Shown here piece by piece: positions 9,143 through 24,944 of a DNA stretch of 64,000 nt (position 1 is its first letter; each line of letters begins with the position of its first letter). The notes below the pieces were generated by a model, which did no database searches, was not told the DNA's origin, and saw only the letters and a list, made by a program, of their open reading frames with translations. The DNA comes from Carya illinoinensis (taxonomy: Eukaryota; Streptophyta; Magnoliopsida; Fagales; Juglandaceae), in the NCBI RefSeq assembly GCF_018687715.1, contig NC_056762.1, positions 20,163,364-20,227,363 of the forward strand, given 5' to 3'. The position numbers and the translations under genes are program-made.

Positions 9143-10877
9143 CTACGCATCTCCTGGAGTCTCCCGTTGAGACTCCCTTTGGGACTCTAATTCTGTAACA
9201 CGTTCATTAAGCCTGTCACACTCTAAAAAACAAGCATTCATCTTTTGCAAATCATTCATAAATGTCTCAAATTTCTTCTTGAACAACTCTGCCTCAGCCT
9301 TGTTCTTCTCATTCTCTGCCTTGTTCTTCTCATTCTCCTCCCTAAGACGTTCAAAATCCCAATTGGATAGCAAGGATTGAGATGGTTTAGGTATAACTAA
9401 GTGTCCTAAACCTCTAGCATAGCCCAATCGGGACCCCAACACCTCCTTAAACACTGCATTGGCATTCTCATCATTGTTATCTTCTGGTTCCATCTCATTC
9501 ATCCACTCAAGCATCATATTCTACATTAGACACAAATCAGAAATCAGTGTTTGAGAACTAAGCAATTACTGTCCTGACAAATATCTATAAAACTCTCAAA
9601 ATATATAGCCATTATAACTCACGTAGTTGTGCTCAGCAGCTTCAGTAATAAATCTACCATTCTTTGTAGACCAATGCACCTCCCGATAGAAAGCAACATG
9701 ATTTGGAGCTTGTTCCCGCTTCATGATTTTAACATCAGTTTAATAAGTAAAATATTCATTGGAAACAGGAAGAAAAACACTATATGACTTTGTTAAATGC
9801 TTGTATAACTTCACCTTTTCCTCCATTAGCCTAACAAATGACTTCCTGCCACCCGTGTGATTTATCCTTTGATTTTTCCAATTACTTTTGTTCCGCCTTG
9901 ATAGGTTCTATCATTGACACAATGTAATTAATCCCAACGTCCAGGTACAAGAATTAAATACAAGCTGCTAATAAACTGTAAAGACTGAGAGTACAGTTTT
10001 GTTACCTTAAATTCCTCACTCCCCCATCTCTCACATAAAGCTTCCCACACAGCTTTGTCCACCATCTTTGTCCCTCCAGAAAGGGCTGCCTCATGTGTTT
10101 CATACTCTTGGTATTTACAGTGTAATAGGTAGTGAAAATCATGATATTTCTGAGCAAGTGCCATTGCCACTATCTCTCGATGGTTGCTTTTAGACCAATC
10201 CAATTCAAAATCAGCCTACATGTATCAACTAGTTAGTGTCACTGAAAATAGCAAATTAAAATCTCAGTCATAATTTGCTGTAATCATATGCCATAATCTT
10301 TACCCTGACACGATCTGTTAGCTCTTCCTTGTTCAGTTTATCAACACGAGTCCAGCTTGCATGACGCATGTCGGCATACAACTTCATAATCCATGTCACG
10401 CGTGTTGAAAATATCGTTGTATTTTCACATGATACTCCTCTTTGCCCATCCTTAATCTCCACCGCCACTTTCCCAAACTTCCGAATGCGATCAAATTGGG
10501 AACACCTTGCTGGTCCTCTTCCACACTTCCGAGTGGGAGGAGCTTGCACAATGAAAGCAGGAAATGTTATTTATCACCTTATTACCACTTGCAAATGGAC
10601 AATGTACCAATTCTATTTAATAGACAGTTGGTACAATTTTGAAACTTGTGTATTAATCATCTTATATACCTTCAACTAGCGTGTTAGCAATTTCAGCCTC
10701 ATTCACAGGATTTGTGTCATCCTCTGGTGCGACACTTGGGCCTTGAGTGGATGCATCTGAAAATGAAACAGACTCGTCCCTTAGAATGTGTGCTCGAGTT
10801 TGTGCCCCTTGGCCTCTACCATGTACTGATGTGCGATTGCCACCACGTCCACCACATGCATTCTTTGTTCCTCTCAT
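9143..10877 (-). CDS. CACTA TNPA-like protein (Transposase_24/PF03004 type), six exons
   Basis: Splice sites and phase fit six exons: 10877-10670, 10542-10304, 10215-10006, 9907-9815, 9718-9623 and 9520-9143, all with GT-AG borders, giving about 407 codons with no internal stop. Exon 1 is basic and Gly/Arg-rich, exon 2 holds WTRVDKLNKEELTDRVR, exon 3 holds KMVDKAVWEALCERWGSEEFK, and exon 4 ends HTGGRKSFVRLMEE, matching the plant Ptta/En/Spm transposase family (PF03004). The last exon is a charged coiled coil with ENEKNKAE repeats. By analogy with En/Spm TNPA it would bind the subterminal repeats and assist the catalytic TNPD. It lies downstream of the TNPD-like gene in the same orientation. 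It is the only element gene in this window without a break. Confidence 0.8.
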
Positions 10878-13246
10878 TGTAGCTACATCATATAATAAAT
10901 TGTTAATATCAGCTTTTCATGCATATCTACAATGAAAGGCCAGATTGTATATTTCCATAAATTCTATGAATCGTATATTTGGTATACCATACAACCATCT
11001 GACAGGACTAAAGTTATGCTATATATATAACAGATATGGACACTACAGATGAGCATATACATAAAGCTATTATTATATGTATACACACTACATATGTTTG
11101 TTATAAACACTTACACAGTGAAAAATAGAAAATCCCAGTGACCTTTTCTCTTAAAATATCATCACATACATACTATATTTAGTAACTATCATTGCCCTGG
11201 AATATTTAGTGACCATCAGTGGCACAGATTTCCAAGGATTTCCAATGCATAGTCCCCATTAAAACATACTCTATTCTCATCAATTGCCTTCAAATGCCAT
11301 GTATTTCAAAAGCAACCATATTTTTGAGATATTGATGGTCATAGGGACCAGATAATTATTAGGGTGTCACACCATCTATTATTTGCACATTTCTAGATAA
11401 TACAAACTTAGTCTTTTACAAATACATATTATCACAAAATGGAACAAGTTATAATATCGTACATCTATATCCTTTGACCTAAGCAGCATATTTGGCAATT
11501 CCTGATACATAAGTCCAAAGATAAAAATTATTATTACAGCCTGCACACAGAACTGAAGTTGAAATGCTGCAAGAGAATGAACCCTACAGAAATATGAGAA
11601 GTTACTTCTAGCTGAGGGAAATAACAAATGCCAGTGTAAAAAATATTCTATTATCGCACCATTGACAACAGATTTCTCAGGTTATTGAACCCCATCATAT
11701 TCAGGCACAAATACAACCTCTGTTCTTTATTTTTTTTTTAACTTTCAAAGCTTAAGAAGTAGAGGTAGTCAGTTTATAGAAACAACATTTGAACAGTTTG
11801 CATGTAAAGAGTAAAAGGTAAGGAGGACTCACACAGGGCAATTCGCAGTGGGAAGGCTTTGAACAACTGAATAGCTGGGGTCGGTTGCTGCTGCTATGTA
11901 GGTGTTGAGTTTCCCAGAGGACAGAAACTCGCATAGCCAAACTTCATTTAACCCTCAGCTTCCTCCATTGGTAATGGGCATTAGAGGGCAGCTTATATAT
12001 CTCTTCAAAACCTAGGAACGTAACCATGATTTACATAAAGCAACTTAACTCATGATGTTAACCAGGAAGTATACCAAACTCAACCACTTTCTGACTTCAC
12101 TCCTTGGAAAAGGTGCCCAAAATTTTAGATTTCCCACGTATTGCAGGGTGCTTACCGCGCAATGACTTGCCTACAATCCATGGCTCTTATACATTTTTTT
12201 AATTTATTCCCATCGTGTATAGAGCTTGCTGCACGTGATGTCGTCACATATGCTTTCAATATTTGGGGCTCATATCTTAGTCATTAGCCGTGTGCAATGC
12301 CTATGGGTTTGATTTTCCCAATTTATTATTACTTTAGTCTAATAACCACATGAATCTCCACTAACCAATTAACCAAATAATTAATTGTGCTTTTAGCTAG
12401 TTAGTTCTTTTAGAATTTCCAATTTAAATTAACACGATAATTTTAGACCCATTCCAACAGATAGTACTACTGTGCATTGTTTACATTGTCTCAAATATCT
12501 GTACAATCGTACCGTGACATCTAGAATGATTGAATTTCCTGTAAAGTCATTCCTCTTGCTCTCTCAATCACCAACAGTTCACATTTTGCCAACTAAACTT
12601 AGCTTGTAGTAGCCAAACTTCAGTAGCCAATAAATTCTCTCCTAATATAGAACCATTCCCACTGTATCCATTGCCATGAGTCAATTACGTCTATTAGGAA
12701 AACTCAGAGTCTGTTATATGTCATTTTAGCTACTTAACATCCTGCATTACCAACATCCATAGTCTCTAAGGGTTGATAGATAAACGCATCACTGGTTGTA
12801 TATAGAAAATAAGTACATCAGCATATCTGTGCAAGTATTTCACTTTAATTGTAAAATATTTAACACTATAACAACAAGAACAATGTATAACCAGTAAATA
12901 TATCACTTTAGCTTTGAATGATGCAAATGCCAGCCTCTTGCTGTAAGTATGGAAGAGCACCACCACCCCACAAATGAAGCTATATATAATAGCTTCTACT
13001 AACAGGAAATTTTAATACACATGAGAGTAAATTAGGCCTTGCATGGCTACAAATCACTCCTCCATGACAGGTAGCCATGCTGCATTTTAAATTCATACAA
13101 ATTTACATCAATCCATAGATGCATCCAAGCTTCCTAGTAAGTCTAGTACAAACTTAAGAGTCATAACTCATTTGTTATTTGGCATAAGCAAACAAGTGGC
13201 ATTTAAGTCAAAGTTTGTACCAACCAGTCACACTATTGAATTTCCA

Positions 13247-13306
<60 letters not shown>

Positions 13307-14385
13307 ATCCTTTATCTGCCATGTTTTTCTTAGATTTATGCATATATATGACAAAATTCCTTTGCCATTACCTAAAGAGAAAGAATATAAATTGTACCTA
13401 TATATATATATATTACTCTCAATTCATACAATGCATTGTGGACGTTTACTAACTAAAAACAACAATCCATAAACAAATACTCCTAATGATGTTTTGAACC
13501 ATACAACTTTGCTATAAAATTTAACATTTCTCAGGTTATTGAAGTACTCCAACAGAAAGGTATTGGTATTGAATATTCATAGCTTAGAACATAGCAAATG
13601 ATAAAGTGAAGTTATTTTAATGAGTCTGAAACTTCAGTAGTCATTAAATACAAGCTTGCTTCCAAACAAAGAATAAGACCATCATAGAAAACTTCACTTG
13701 TACTAATTCAAAGCAATAGAAACAGGCCGATACAACCTTGTCCTGATACTAATACCCAAATATTGCAAACTAACAACATCAGAGGTTGTAGAATATTCAC
13801 TGGAAACTTCAGTACATCACCCATACATTATAATTGATATATATTAATAGACTCAATGTTGTGAGAGAGTATTGGAAGAACAGCGGACAGATGATAGGCA
13901 GAGCACATCATATAACAAAAATACATCCCCGATGTATATATGTGCCAAAGGGAAATGAAAACCCTATGTAAATATTCACATATGTATTTGTCCATAACTG
14001 TACATCAGCAACAACAGAGCATATTCATTTCATTATACAAGTGTAAAGAGGAAGTTGTTACCCATCTTCATTAAAAGGTATTGCATGGTTTTATTCAATA
14101 ATCAGGATGGGTTTTTGGTCTTAATTAAAACCTATTTCTACATGCTTAAAACATGGATCAAAACCCTCTAGCATGCAGTAAGGAAATGTACTGAAGAGTA
14201 CAAATGTTAGAACCTACTTGTTCATATAATCATAAATACTTGTTCTACACCTACAGGCAGCATAACCAGTAAAAGCCTACTGATCAGTTTGATTACCCTA
14301 AGGTTTCGAGTTCGAAAGTAACTCTACATTACCACATTAGTAAATATATAGGGAAATTGCCAAGTACATGCAATTAGACCAAACA
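10878..14385. other. CACTA interior between the two transposase genes
   Basis: No gene is recognised. This AT-rich DNA contains the promoter region of the TNPA-like gene (just right of 10877), a (TC)n tract and (TA)n bits near 13402. Short open frames here lack homology I can recognise. Confidence 0.5.
13251..13302. repeat. (TC)26 microsatellite
   Basis: There are 52 bases of uninterrupted TC dinucleotide inside the CACTA element. Confidence 0.98.
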
Positions 14386-17300
14386 TTATTCAGATTCTGT
14401 TTCAAAATTCGATTGGGAGTCATCCTCATTCTCAGACTCATAATGGTCAGTATTGGGATGATCGCCATAGTCTTCACCATCCACATCATCTTCAATAAAA
14501 GTTTGGTCGGCATCGTCGGGAGTAGAACGAGGTAGCGTAGTTACCTCATTAACAACAATTAGTTCTTCATCCTCCCGATGCAATGTGTTTCCCAAGCCAG
14601 TATCACTTTCATTGATCGGAAAATCTTCAGTACTAGCTTCTTCCTCTTGAAATGCATCACCTTCAGAGGAGTCCTCACCATCATCCAATGCAGTTGGGAC
14701 GGGTGGAATGTCATAGACATTCCTATTGGTTATCTTTTGTACCACTTGCCAATTCCCCACCATACTATCATCTTTTAAATAAAATACTTGTGAGCACTGA
14801 GATGCAAGGGCGAAAGGCTCATCCTAATACCACTTTCTTGATGTATTCACACTTGTAAGATGGTCCCCTACACGTATGCCACGTCTATGATCACCAACGT
14901 CCCACCAGTCACATTTAAACAAGTACACAAGATGCCACCCCATGTAGCGTAATTCAAGGATCTCTTTCAACACACCATAGAAATCAACCGGCATCACCCT
15001 ATGTACCCCAGCAACAACCACCCCACTATTTTGGCTGTGTCGATGTTGTTCACGGTCTTTTGTGTGAAACCGAATTCCATTCATGATGCATCCACTATAT
15101 GTTCCCACCCAAGGATCTGGTCCGCAAGCAAGAGCATAAAGTTCATCTGTAACTTCATCTGGATTCAAGATATGCAATTCTCGAATCTATTAACAACCAT
15201 AGAGGCAATAGGTTAATAAAATACCACTCTGCAATAACTTACATCTATATTTATTGAGCGAAAATGTATCTATGTTCAAGAAACACATCATTATAACTTA
15301 CATGGTTCTTGAACCATTGCCCAAATTCGGTCTGGTGCCTACGATCAACATTGCTGGGGTCCTCTTCTTTAATCTTGTTATAGTGCTGACTACGAACATA
15401 GAAAATTTGGATAGAGTCAGTTTACAATGTGTTTTACAATTTAAATATGGTAGATTATCTGGTTGAAAGTTCTCGTGCCATACTTACTCTAGGTAATGTT
15501 GTATCTCAGGACAATTGTTAAGTACATACCACTCAGCTTTTGCAAATAGCTGATCATCCAATCTATCAGTGGAGGACGAACCCATTGATCTCACCTTTTG
15601 AAAAAATACACTCATACTACCCGGTGTATGGTCTGGACCGACATCCACATTTCGCTCTTCCCTAGTAAAAGTCATCTCAATGTCATGGAGATACATCGAA
15701 CAAAATGTAAGGCACTCAACATGAATATAGGCCTCGGCAATTGAGCCTTCAGGTCTTGCCATATTTTTTACATAACGCTTGAACTTCCCTAGATACCGTT
15801 CAAAAGGATACATCCACCTATACTGGACAGGTCCCGCAAGCAATGCCTTTTGTGGCAAGTGAATAGCAAGATGCACCATTATATCGAAGAATGCAGGTGA
15901 GAATATCATTTCCAACTTGCAAAGAATAAGAGAGATATCAGTTTGTAGGCGGTGCAGAACATCAATGTTTAATGCTCGTGCACACAATTTCTTGAAGAAT
16001 GAACTTAACTCAGTCAAAGCTTGCCGTACATCACTGGTTAAGTAGCCACTAATCACCACTGGCAGTAATCGTTGCATGAAAATATGAGAATCATGACTTT
16101 TCATGCCTAAGATCTTTGATTCACGTACATTAACACATCGGGGGATGTTCGCGGCAAAACTATCAGGGAACTTAACACTTGCTAACCACTCGCAAAAAGA
16201 TCTCTTCTCTTTTTTATTTAGCATGTAACAAGCCAGTCTCATTGAACAACTATCACCATCTTGTTGTAAGTGTAATTCTTTCCGTATGCCTAGGTTGGCC
16301 AAATCCCGACGGGCATTGGCTGTGTCCTTGCTTTTTCCCTCGATATCCATCAAAGTTCCTAATACGCTATCGCATATGTTCTTCTCAATATGCATGACAT
16401 CTAGGTTATGCCTCAATTCCAAGGATTTCCAATAAGGCAACTCAAAGAATACACTTTTTTTGGTCCAATTCAACTCATTGGCTGTGCGTTTCCTCTTTTT
16501 TGATAACTTACCAAACTGTACATCTTGCAATTCTCTCAATTGTTCCAAGATAGCCTCTCTCGACAAATGTATAGGTGCTTGCCGATGGTCAGTACTACCA
16601 TTAAATTCAACTTTTTTAGATCTCCACCTGTGCCCTGGCAACAACCACCGCCGATGACCCATGTAGCAGTGCTTTCGCCCATGGACCAGCCACAATGAAT
16701 CCGTACTACCATTACACGTAGGACATGTCAATTTCCCTTTGTGCTCCACCTAGAAAGATTAGCATACGCTGGGAAGTCATTAATGGTCCAGAGTAATGCT
16801 GCATGTAATCGAAACGATTGATCTGCAAATGCATCGTATGTATTGACACCCACTTCCCATAGAAACTTCAGTTCTTCAATTAAAGGGCGTAGATACACGT
16901 CGATATCGTTGCCTGGTGCTTTTGGGCCAGGAATTAGCAACGAAAGCATGAGGTATGGATCTTTCATGCATAACCAAGGGGGCAAGTTATATGCTACAAG
17001 AATCACTGGCCATATACTGTAGGGTTTAGCTATATTGTTAAATGGATTAAACCCATCACTCGCTAACCCAATTCTCACATTACGAGGATCTGAAGCAAAC
17101 TGAGGGTACTGCACGTCAAAATCTTTCCATACCTTCGAATTTGCAGGGTGCCTCATCACATTATAATCGTTGACGCGTTCAGTAGCATGCCATCTCATTG
17201 CCCCGACAGTCTTATTAGAAACAAATAGTCTTTGCAGCCTTGGGACCAACGGGAAATGTCTGAGCACTTTGTGTGGAATTTTCTTTTGCTTAGTACTACT

Positions 17301-18038
17301 TAACACCCATCTCGGAGTGTTGCATTTTGGGCACTTCTCTTTATCAGAATGTTCCTTCCAAAATAAGACACAATCATTCAAACAAGCATCTATCTTTGTG
17401 TAATTAAACCCCAAGCCACGTTCCAATCGGCATGCATCATTGTATGAGTCAGGGAGAAGAGCGTCAGGAAATGCAGATTTCAGGAGCTTGATGACCATGT
17501 TAAAGGATTTAACACTCCAACCACCAACTGTCTTTATATAAAGCAACTTTACGATAAAAGAAAGCTTTGAAAACGTCAAGCATGATGGATAAAGTGGACT
17601 CCGTGCATCTTCTAACAATTCTAAAAAGGTTGCTGAAGAACCACCAGGTGTGACACCATCAATACCAAGTATTTGCAAACCTCCGGACTGATCCATAGAA
17701 GCTCCAGCCTGAATGTCATCCAGCAGCTCATCCATATCATCAATATAGGCATCATTTCCGCTGGCATCATCACCTTCTTCTGATGAATTAACATCCAACA
17801 CTTCCTCTTCACCGTGAAAAATCCAATCCTTATAAGAAGGATCAATCCCTATAATAAATAAATGCTCCTCGACTGTGGTTATTGGCTGGAAGAGCATGTT
17901 ACGACATCTACGGCACGGACACCTAATGTCAATGCCCCCTTGTGCATGCTCCTTAGCCATATACATGAAATGGCTAACCCCCATTGCATACTCGTTAGAC
18001 ATAAATCTATCTTCAATACTCATCCACGCCTTGTCCAT
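14386..18038 (-). pseudogene. CACTA TNPD/TNP2-like transposase, frameshift and nonsense
   Basis: The catalytic-type CACTA transposase. ATG is at 18036-18038. Inferred exons: 18038-15488, 15389-15302 (ends ...GQWFKNH) and 15186-14386, with GTAAGT donors at both introns. In order: N-terminal transposase-associated domain (MDKAWM..., IRCPCRRCRN), the Transposase_21 region with INDFPAYANLSRWSTKG and KHCYMGHRRWLLPGHRWR, the DUF4218 region around WMYPFERYLGKFKRYVKN, a DUF4216 domain in exon 3 (YMGWHLVYLFKCDWWDV), and an Asp/Glu-rich C-terminus. One base is missing in the STKG-KLTCP stretch near 16731-16737 (frames overlap at 16728-16749), and TAG at 14824-14826 interrupts DUF4216 at RKWY. Otherwise the frames are open throughout, so inactivation is recent. 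Full length would be about 1145 residues. Confidence 0.88.
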
Positions 18039-20889
<2,851 letters not shown>

Positions 20890-21034
20890 AAAAATGCCAG
20901 AATTAGATGCATATTCTGATACATTGTTGACATGCCAGAAATGGGATGTCAGTAGAGGAAAAACACTACTATTTTCGGCATAATCTTTGTCATTGGAAAT
21001 TTTGGCTGGAAAAGCCACTTTTTGTTGTAGTGCT
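20890..21034. repeat. right subterminal repeats and terminal CACTA motif
   Basis: Copies of ATGCCAGAAWT occur at about 20894 and 20932, with TATTCTGATAC between. The sequence ends TTTTTGTTGTAGTG at 21034, complement of CACTACAACAAAAA. Another near-terminal CACTACTATTTTCGG starts at 20965, which gives the last 70 bp a hairpin-like self-complementary layout. Confidence 0.75.
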
Positions 21035-22667
21035 TCCTTTCTCTGCCCAAACGTTAATTTGTAGCAACTGGACAACACCACAATGCATGGCTTATAGTTT
21101 CTTCTTCCCTCTTACATATTGGGCAATTTGGCTTTTGAAGCACTTTTCTTTGGAACAAGTTCAAACTGGTTGGGAGACAATTATTTAGCACTTTACGCAT
21201 GAAGACTGTTAACTTCCATAGAATTGTCCATCCTTCTTTTCCTGCTAATTCATATAGGGTTTTCCCAACCAGCTTTCTCTTTTTGTTTAGTTCCAAATGA
21301 TAGGCAGATTTTACACTAAAAATGTCATCCTTTGATGGAGCCCATATCTGTTTATTAGGTAAACCTAACTGACTAATTGGAATACTACAAACTATCTCAG
21401 CTTCTTTCTCACAAAATATTTCTTTAACCACCTCCTCTTTCCATCTACTTTGGCCTTCATCAATTAGCTCTGCCACTTTTGCTTCCTCATTTAGAATTTG
21501 GATTGGTAATTGGATCATATATGAAGTTTGCTTTGGCACCCACTTATCCCTTCTTATCTAAATATTTTTCTCATTTCCAACCCTCCAAACAAGCCTCTCC
21601 ATCAACAACTCCATAGACCCCCAAAACTTCGTCAAATCAATTAAGGTCTACAACCTAATTTGGCTTCTAACACCTCAGTCCTTCTTAATACTTATCCTTT
21701 AACACACTAGTTGCAATTGAGTTGGGATTTGTAAGGATTCTCCAGCATTGTTTGGCCAAGAGAGCTCTATTGAAGCTATCCAACTCTCTAAATCCCAACC
21801 CACCACTTGTTTTTGCCAACCCCATCTTTTTCCAACTCCTCCATTGTATCTTCTTTTCATTTTCTCCAACATCCCACCAAAATCTTGACTTTAGAGTAGC
21901 TATTTCCTTGCATAATCTCTTTGGCATGGCAAAAGCACTCATATGATAGGTCAGTATTGATTGGATAACAGCTTTTAGAAGGACTTCCTTCTTTGCTGGT
22001 GATAAGAATTGATTTTTCCAATTATTGATCTTTAGCCATATCCTATCTTTTATCTCTCTGAAAGTGTTGTATTTTGACCTACCCACCATTATAGGCAAAG
22101 CCTAAGTATTTCTTATAGTTGTTCTACACTCTTGCTCCCAAGTCTTGTGCAATATGTCCCCACTCCTCTTCCCTTCCATTTTTGCTAAACATAATTGTTG
22201 ACTTCTGTTTATTCAAGCATTGCCCCGAGGCTTGTTCATACAGCTTCAATAGGGAACCAATCTTCTGCTATTCATTCCAGTTTGCCCTCCCAAAAATGAT
22301 GTAATCATCTATAAAAACTATATGTGTTAATCTGATTCCACCTCTAGCCACAGGCACCCCCCTTATCTCCCTACTCATCTCAGCCTTATTTATGAGGTTA
22401 CTCAACCCTTCAGCACACAATAGAAAGATGTATGAGGATAATGGATCCCCCTGCCTTAGACCCCTTGTTGGCTTTATCACATTCCCAGGACTACCATTAA
22501 TTAATTAAAATAGCATATGAAACTGAACTTATACATGTCATTATCAACTCAATCCATCGAGCACCAAAGCCTAGCTTCTTCATTACTGTCTCCAAAAAAG
22601 GCCATTCAACCCTATCATAAGCTTTGGAAATGTCCAATTTCAACATCATACTTCCAACTCTCTTTTA
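21035..22667 (-). mobile_element. L1-type LINE ORF2 relic: RT and zf-RVT
   Basis: Reading leftward from 22667: [17 protein letters not shown] (RT palm), TRGLRQGDPLSSYIFLLCAE (22400-22480), the catalytic-box region as FIDDYIIFGRA (22275-22310; usually FADD), then KEVLLKAVIQSILTYHMSAF and GGLGFRELDSFNRALLAKQCWR (21700-22040), and CPICKREEETISHALWCCP of the zf-RVT domain near 21060. Several frameshifts separate these blocks. The 5' end is truncated inside RT at about 22667, next to a fragment of the membrane-protein family. The ORF resumes at 6845. Confidence 0.88.
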
Positions 22668-22835
22668 TTTCCAACTTGAGGTGCTCTTTTGATGTTTTTG
22701 TTTCTCCTTAATGTTGAAAGATGCTGAGGATGATAAGGGTAGAAATGCATGGGAAATGTGATAAAACCAATAGAGAAAGTTAAGCCAACACATCCAAATG
22801 CTACAAAAGGAGACGTTATGACTGCAAAAGATATT
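22668..22835 (-). pseudogene. small membrane protein family, copy 5 (3' fragment)
   Basis: The reverse complement aligns with the last third of copy 4 (58170-58315) and copy 2. Shared strings include GGAGACGTTATGAC (copy 4 GGAGACGTGACGAT), GTGATAAAACCAATAGAGAAAG, GAGGATGATAAGGG and CAACTTGAGG. It covers the amphipathic segment through the acidic tail; nothing upstream of it is recognisable. It is truncated where the L1 ends. This is a fifth, older member of the family in the window. Confidence 0.65.
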
Positions 22836-23651
22836 TTTTAAATAATTATATATTATATTTATTATTAATATTATTTTTGGGATTTATTTTGAAAATTCTG
22901 AGTTATTTTGGAAAGAGGGGAATTATCTTGTAGTACTTATTTAGCATTGCATGTTAGTTTTTTGTTTTTATATTTTAATAAATTGTTAGACTCTCATGTG
23001 TTGACCATATGACAATTTCTTCTATATAAATCTATGCTGCACTCAATATTGAAATGATATATGAAAAAAATTATTGTGACGAAGTTGTTTCGCCGGGAAA
23101 AGTTCAAAAGTTTTACCTTTAATTAGATTTTATCAAATAAGAAATTATTCATTTGAGATATTAATTTTAGACATGACCACTTGTAACACTTTGATCAGCT
23201 TCTTCATGTGCTTGATCACCATCCTAATGTGTAAAAATTTTCTACTAGTATTTACCATATAATTGTTATGTAATGGTCAATAAGTACTTAAAACAAGAAG
23301 TTTAGATTTTATTTATTGGGTTGATAGATTTATTCATCTTTTATGAACTTTTTGTGTGATTATATATAATTTGTGTTCTCTTTCTTAATTGTAAGACAAT
23401 AAAGAATTGTAAAGAATATTCCTGTTAATTTGCATGCATGTTTGCTATTTATATAAGAGATATATTTATTCGCGACTGCGTTCCATGTTCTCAGTCGACA
23501 AAAGTCGGCAAATATAAATGCTTCTAACTCTAGGGAAGAAAGATCCGAAACGGGACTTCTTTGACTATCTATATATATAAATATATATATTATATTTGAA
23601 CGAAAAATGACAAAAATACTGACAGGTAAAGGGAATTACTTCACACACATT

Positions 23652-23880
23652 AGGCCAGGTTTAGTAAGTAAAATGAGAATTTTGAGTTGAGATAGAAGTT
23701 TAAAATATTATTTTTGAGTATTATTATTATTTTGAAATTTTAAAAAGTTGAATAGGAATTTGAAAAGGTTAAATTATTTATTATATTTTGTATAGGAATT
23801 TGAGAAAGTTGCAATGATAAGATGAAAATTTTAAGTTGAGATGAGAATTTTGAATTTATATGTTTTTACCAAATTCCCAC
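23652..23880. repeat. AT-rich MITE-like repeat (GAGTTGAGATGA family)
   Basis: The block has the consensus order seen many times in this window: a 'tttagtaagt' start, 'gagttgagatag', 'attattattattttgaaatt', 'aaaaagttgaa', 'ttatttattatattttgt', 'aaagttgcaatgataagatga'. Its absence from the paralogous segment at 48.9-49.3 kb supports an insertion. Confidence 0.55.
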
Positions 23881-23921
23881 ACAAAATTATATTATATATA
23901 TATATATAATATATATATATA

Positions 23922-23956
23922 TTGAAATTGGACATATCCAAGGCTTATGATAGGAG
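23922..23956 (+). mobile_element. 35-bp L1 reverse-transcriptase scrap
   Basis: A 35-bp stretch is almost identical to the [17 protein letters not shown] bases of the L1 near 22630, but in the plus orientation, and sits between two TA dinucleotide tracts. It is far too short to be functional. Confidence 0.6.
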
Positions 23957-24580
23957 CATCACCCATAATATATATATATATGTATATATGTGTATATATA
24001 TTAATACGTCTATAATTTAGTAAGAGAATATGTATATTATCTGCGTTCCACTTGTGTACACCAGCAATCCAAGCAGTGGTGGATCAATATAAATTGTGGG
24101 CTAAAGCGAGATTTTATATAAATTTTAAAATTTAAATTTTAATATAATAATAGGGTGCATATGTGTGTGTATATATATATATATATATATTAAATATATA
24201 GTTTTGAAGTTTCTTCAAAAATTATTATTCTAATTGTTTTAGATGCAAAACAAAAAAGATGAATAGAAAATAAAAATCTGCTAAAGAACGAAAAAGAAAA
24301 AGAGATAAATTAATTTAAGTATATAAGTGAAAGAATGGGAATGGAAAGATATGAATAACTGCGAATAAAAAAGTGGCTAGTATAACTAAAATATAATATG
24401 GCCGGTTACTTTATCTGACCAAGTTACTGACAAATATGGTTTAAGAGTAGCGCAATTTTCAAACTACTTTATGATCGAACTCGAATTGATCAATAAAACA
24501 ATATAATATTTCGCATATTTTATCCTACAAAATCTTTCATCATGAATGTCTCGCGGCAATCAAAATTGCACACTTCATTT

Positions 24581-24926
24581 GGATTGATAATTCAGAAATT
24601 CATTTTTTAAGGAGATCATAGAAAGTGATTAATTATTCTTTAGTTATGATAAGTTCAATTCGGAACACTGAGGTTAATTCTATGTCAATTCTTGAAAATG
24701 TGATTAAGGAGATTCAAGAGTTGACGAAGAACTTCCACCAATGCAACATAAAGCATGTTGGACGTATGGGAAATGAGGGGCACACAAACTGGCTAAGCAT
24801 GCTTGGAATATTGATGATTTAAGTGTGCGGGAGCTAGGGGTCATGTCCTGAGTTTAGAAGTTCTGATAAAAACTGGTTGTAATGTTTGATCTAGTTAATT
24901 GAAAGCTTGTTATAAAAAATAAATAT
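24581..24926 (+). mobile_element. 5'-truncated L1 LINE with ~18-bp target duplication
   Basis: The insert encodes, with frameshifts, the end of an L1 RNase H domain (SILENVIKEIQELTK, HKLAKHAWNIDD) followed by a short 3'UTR ending in A-rich TATAAAAAATAAATATAAAT. It is bounded by AAATTGCACACTTCATTT (24563-24580) and AAATTGCACGCTTCATTT (24927-24944). The paralogous segment near 49370 has a single copy of this site, so it is the empty site. These are textbook signs of target-primed reverse transcription with 5' truncation. Confidence 0.85.
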
Positions 24927-24944
24927 AAATTGCACGCTTCATTT

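Larger units (their letters stand above)
22836..24580. other. AT-rich segment, partly duplicated at 48.4-49.4 kb
   Basis: This stretch has no gene. Positions 22950-23450 match 48370-48900 in direct orientation ('cacttgtaacactttgatca', 'gtgcttgatcaccatcctaa'). Positions 24450-24580 match 49265-49395. The stretch between contains material absent from the other copy: a MITE-like block, (TA)n tracts and a tiny L1 scrap. Confidence 0.55.
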
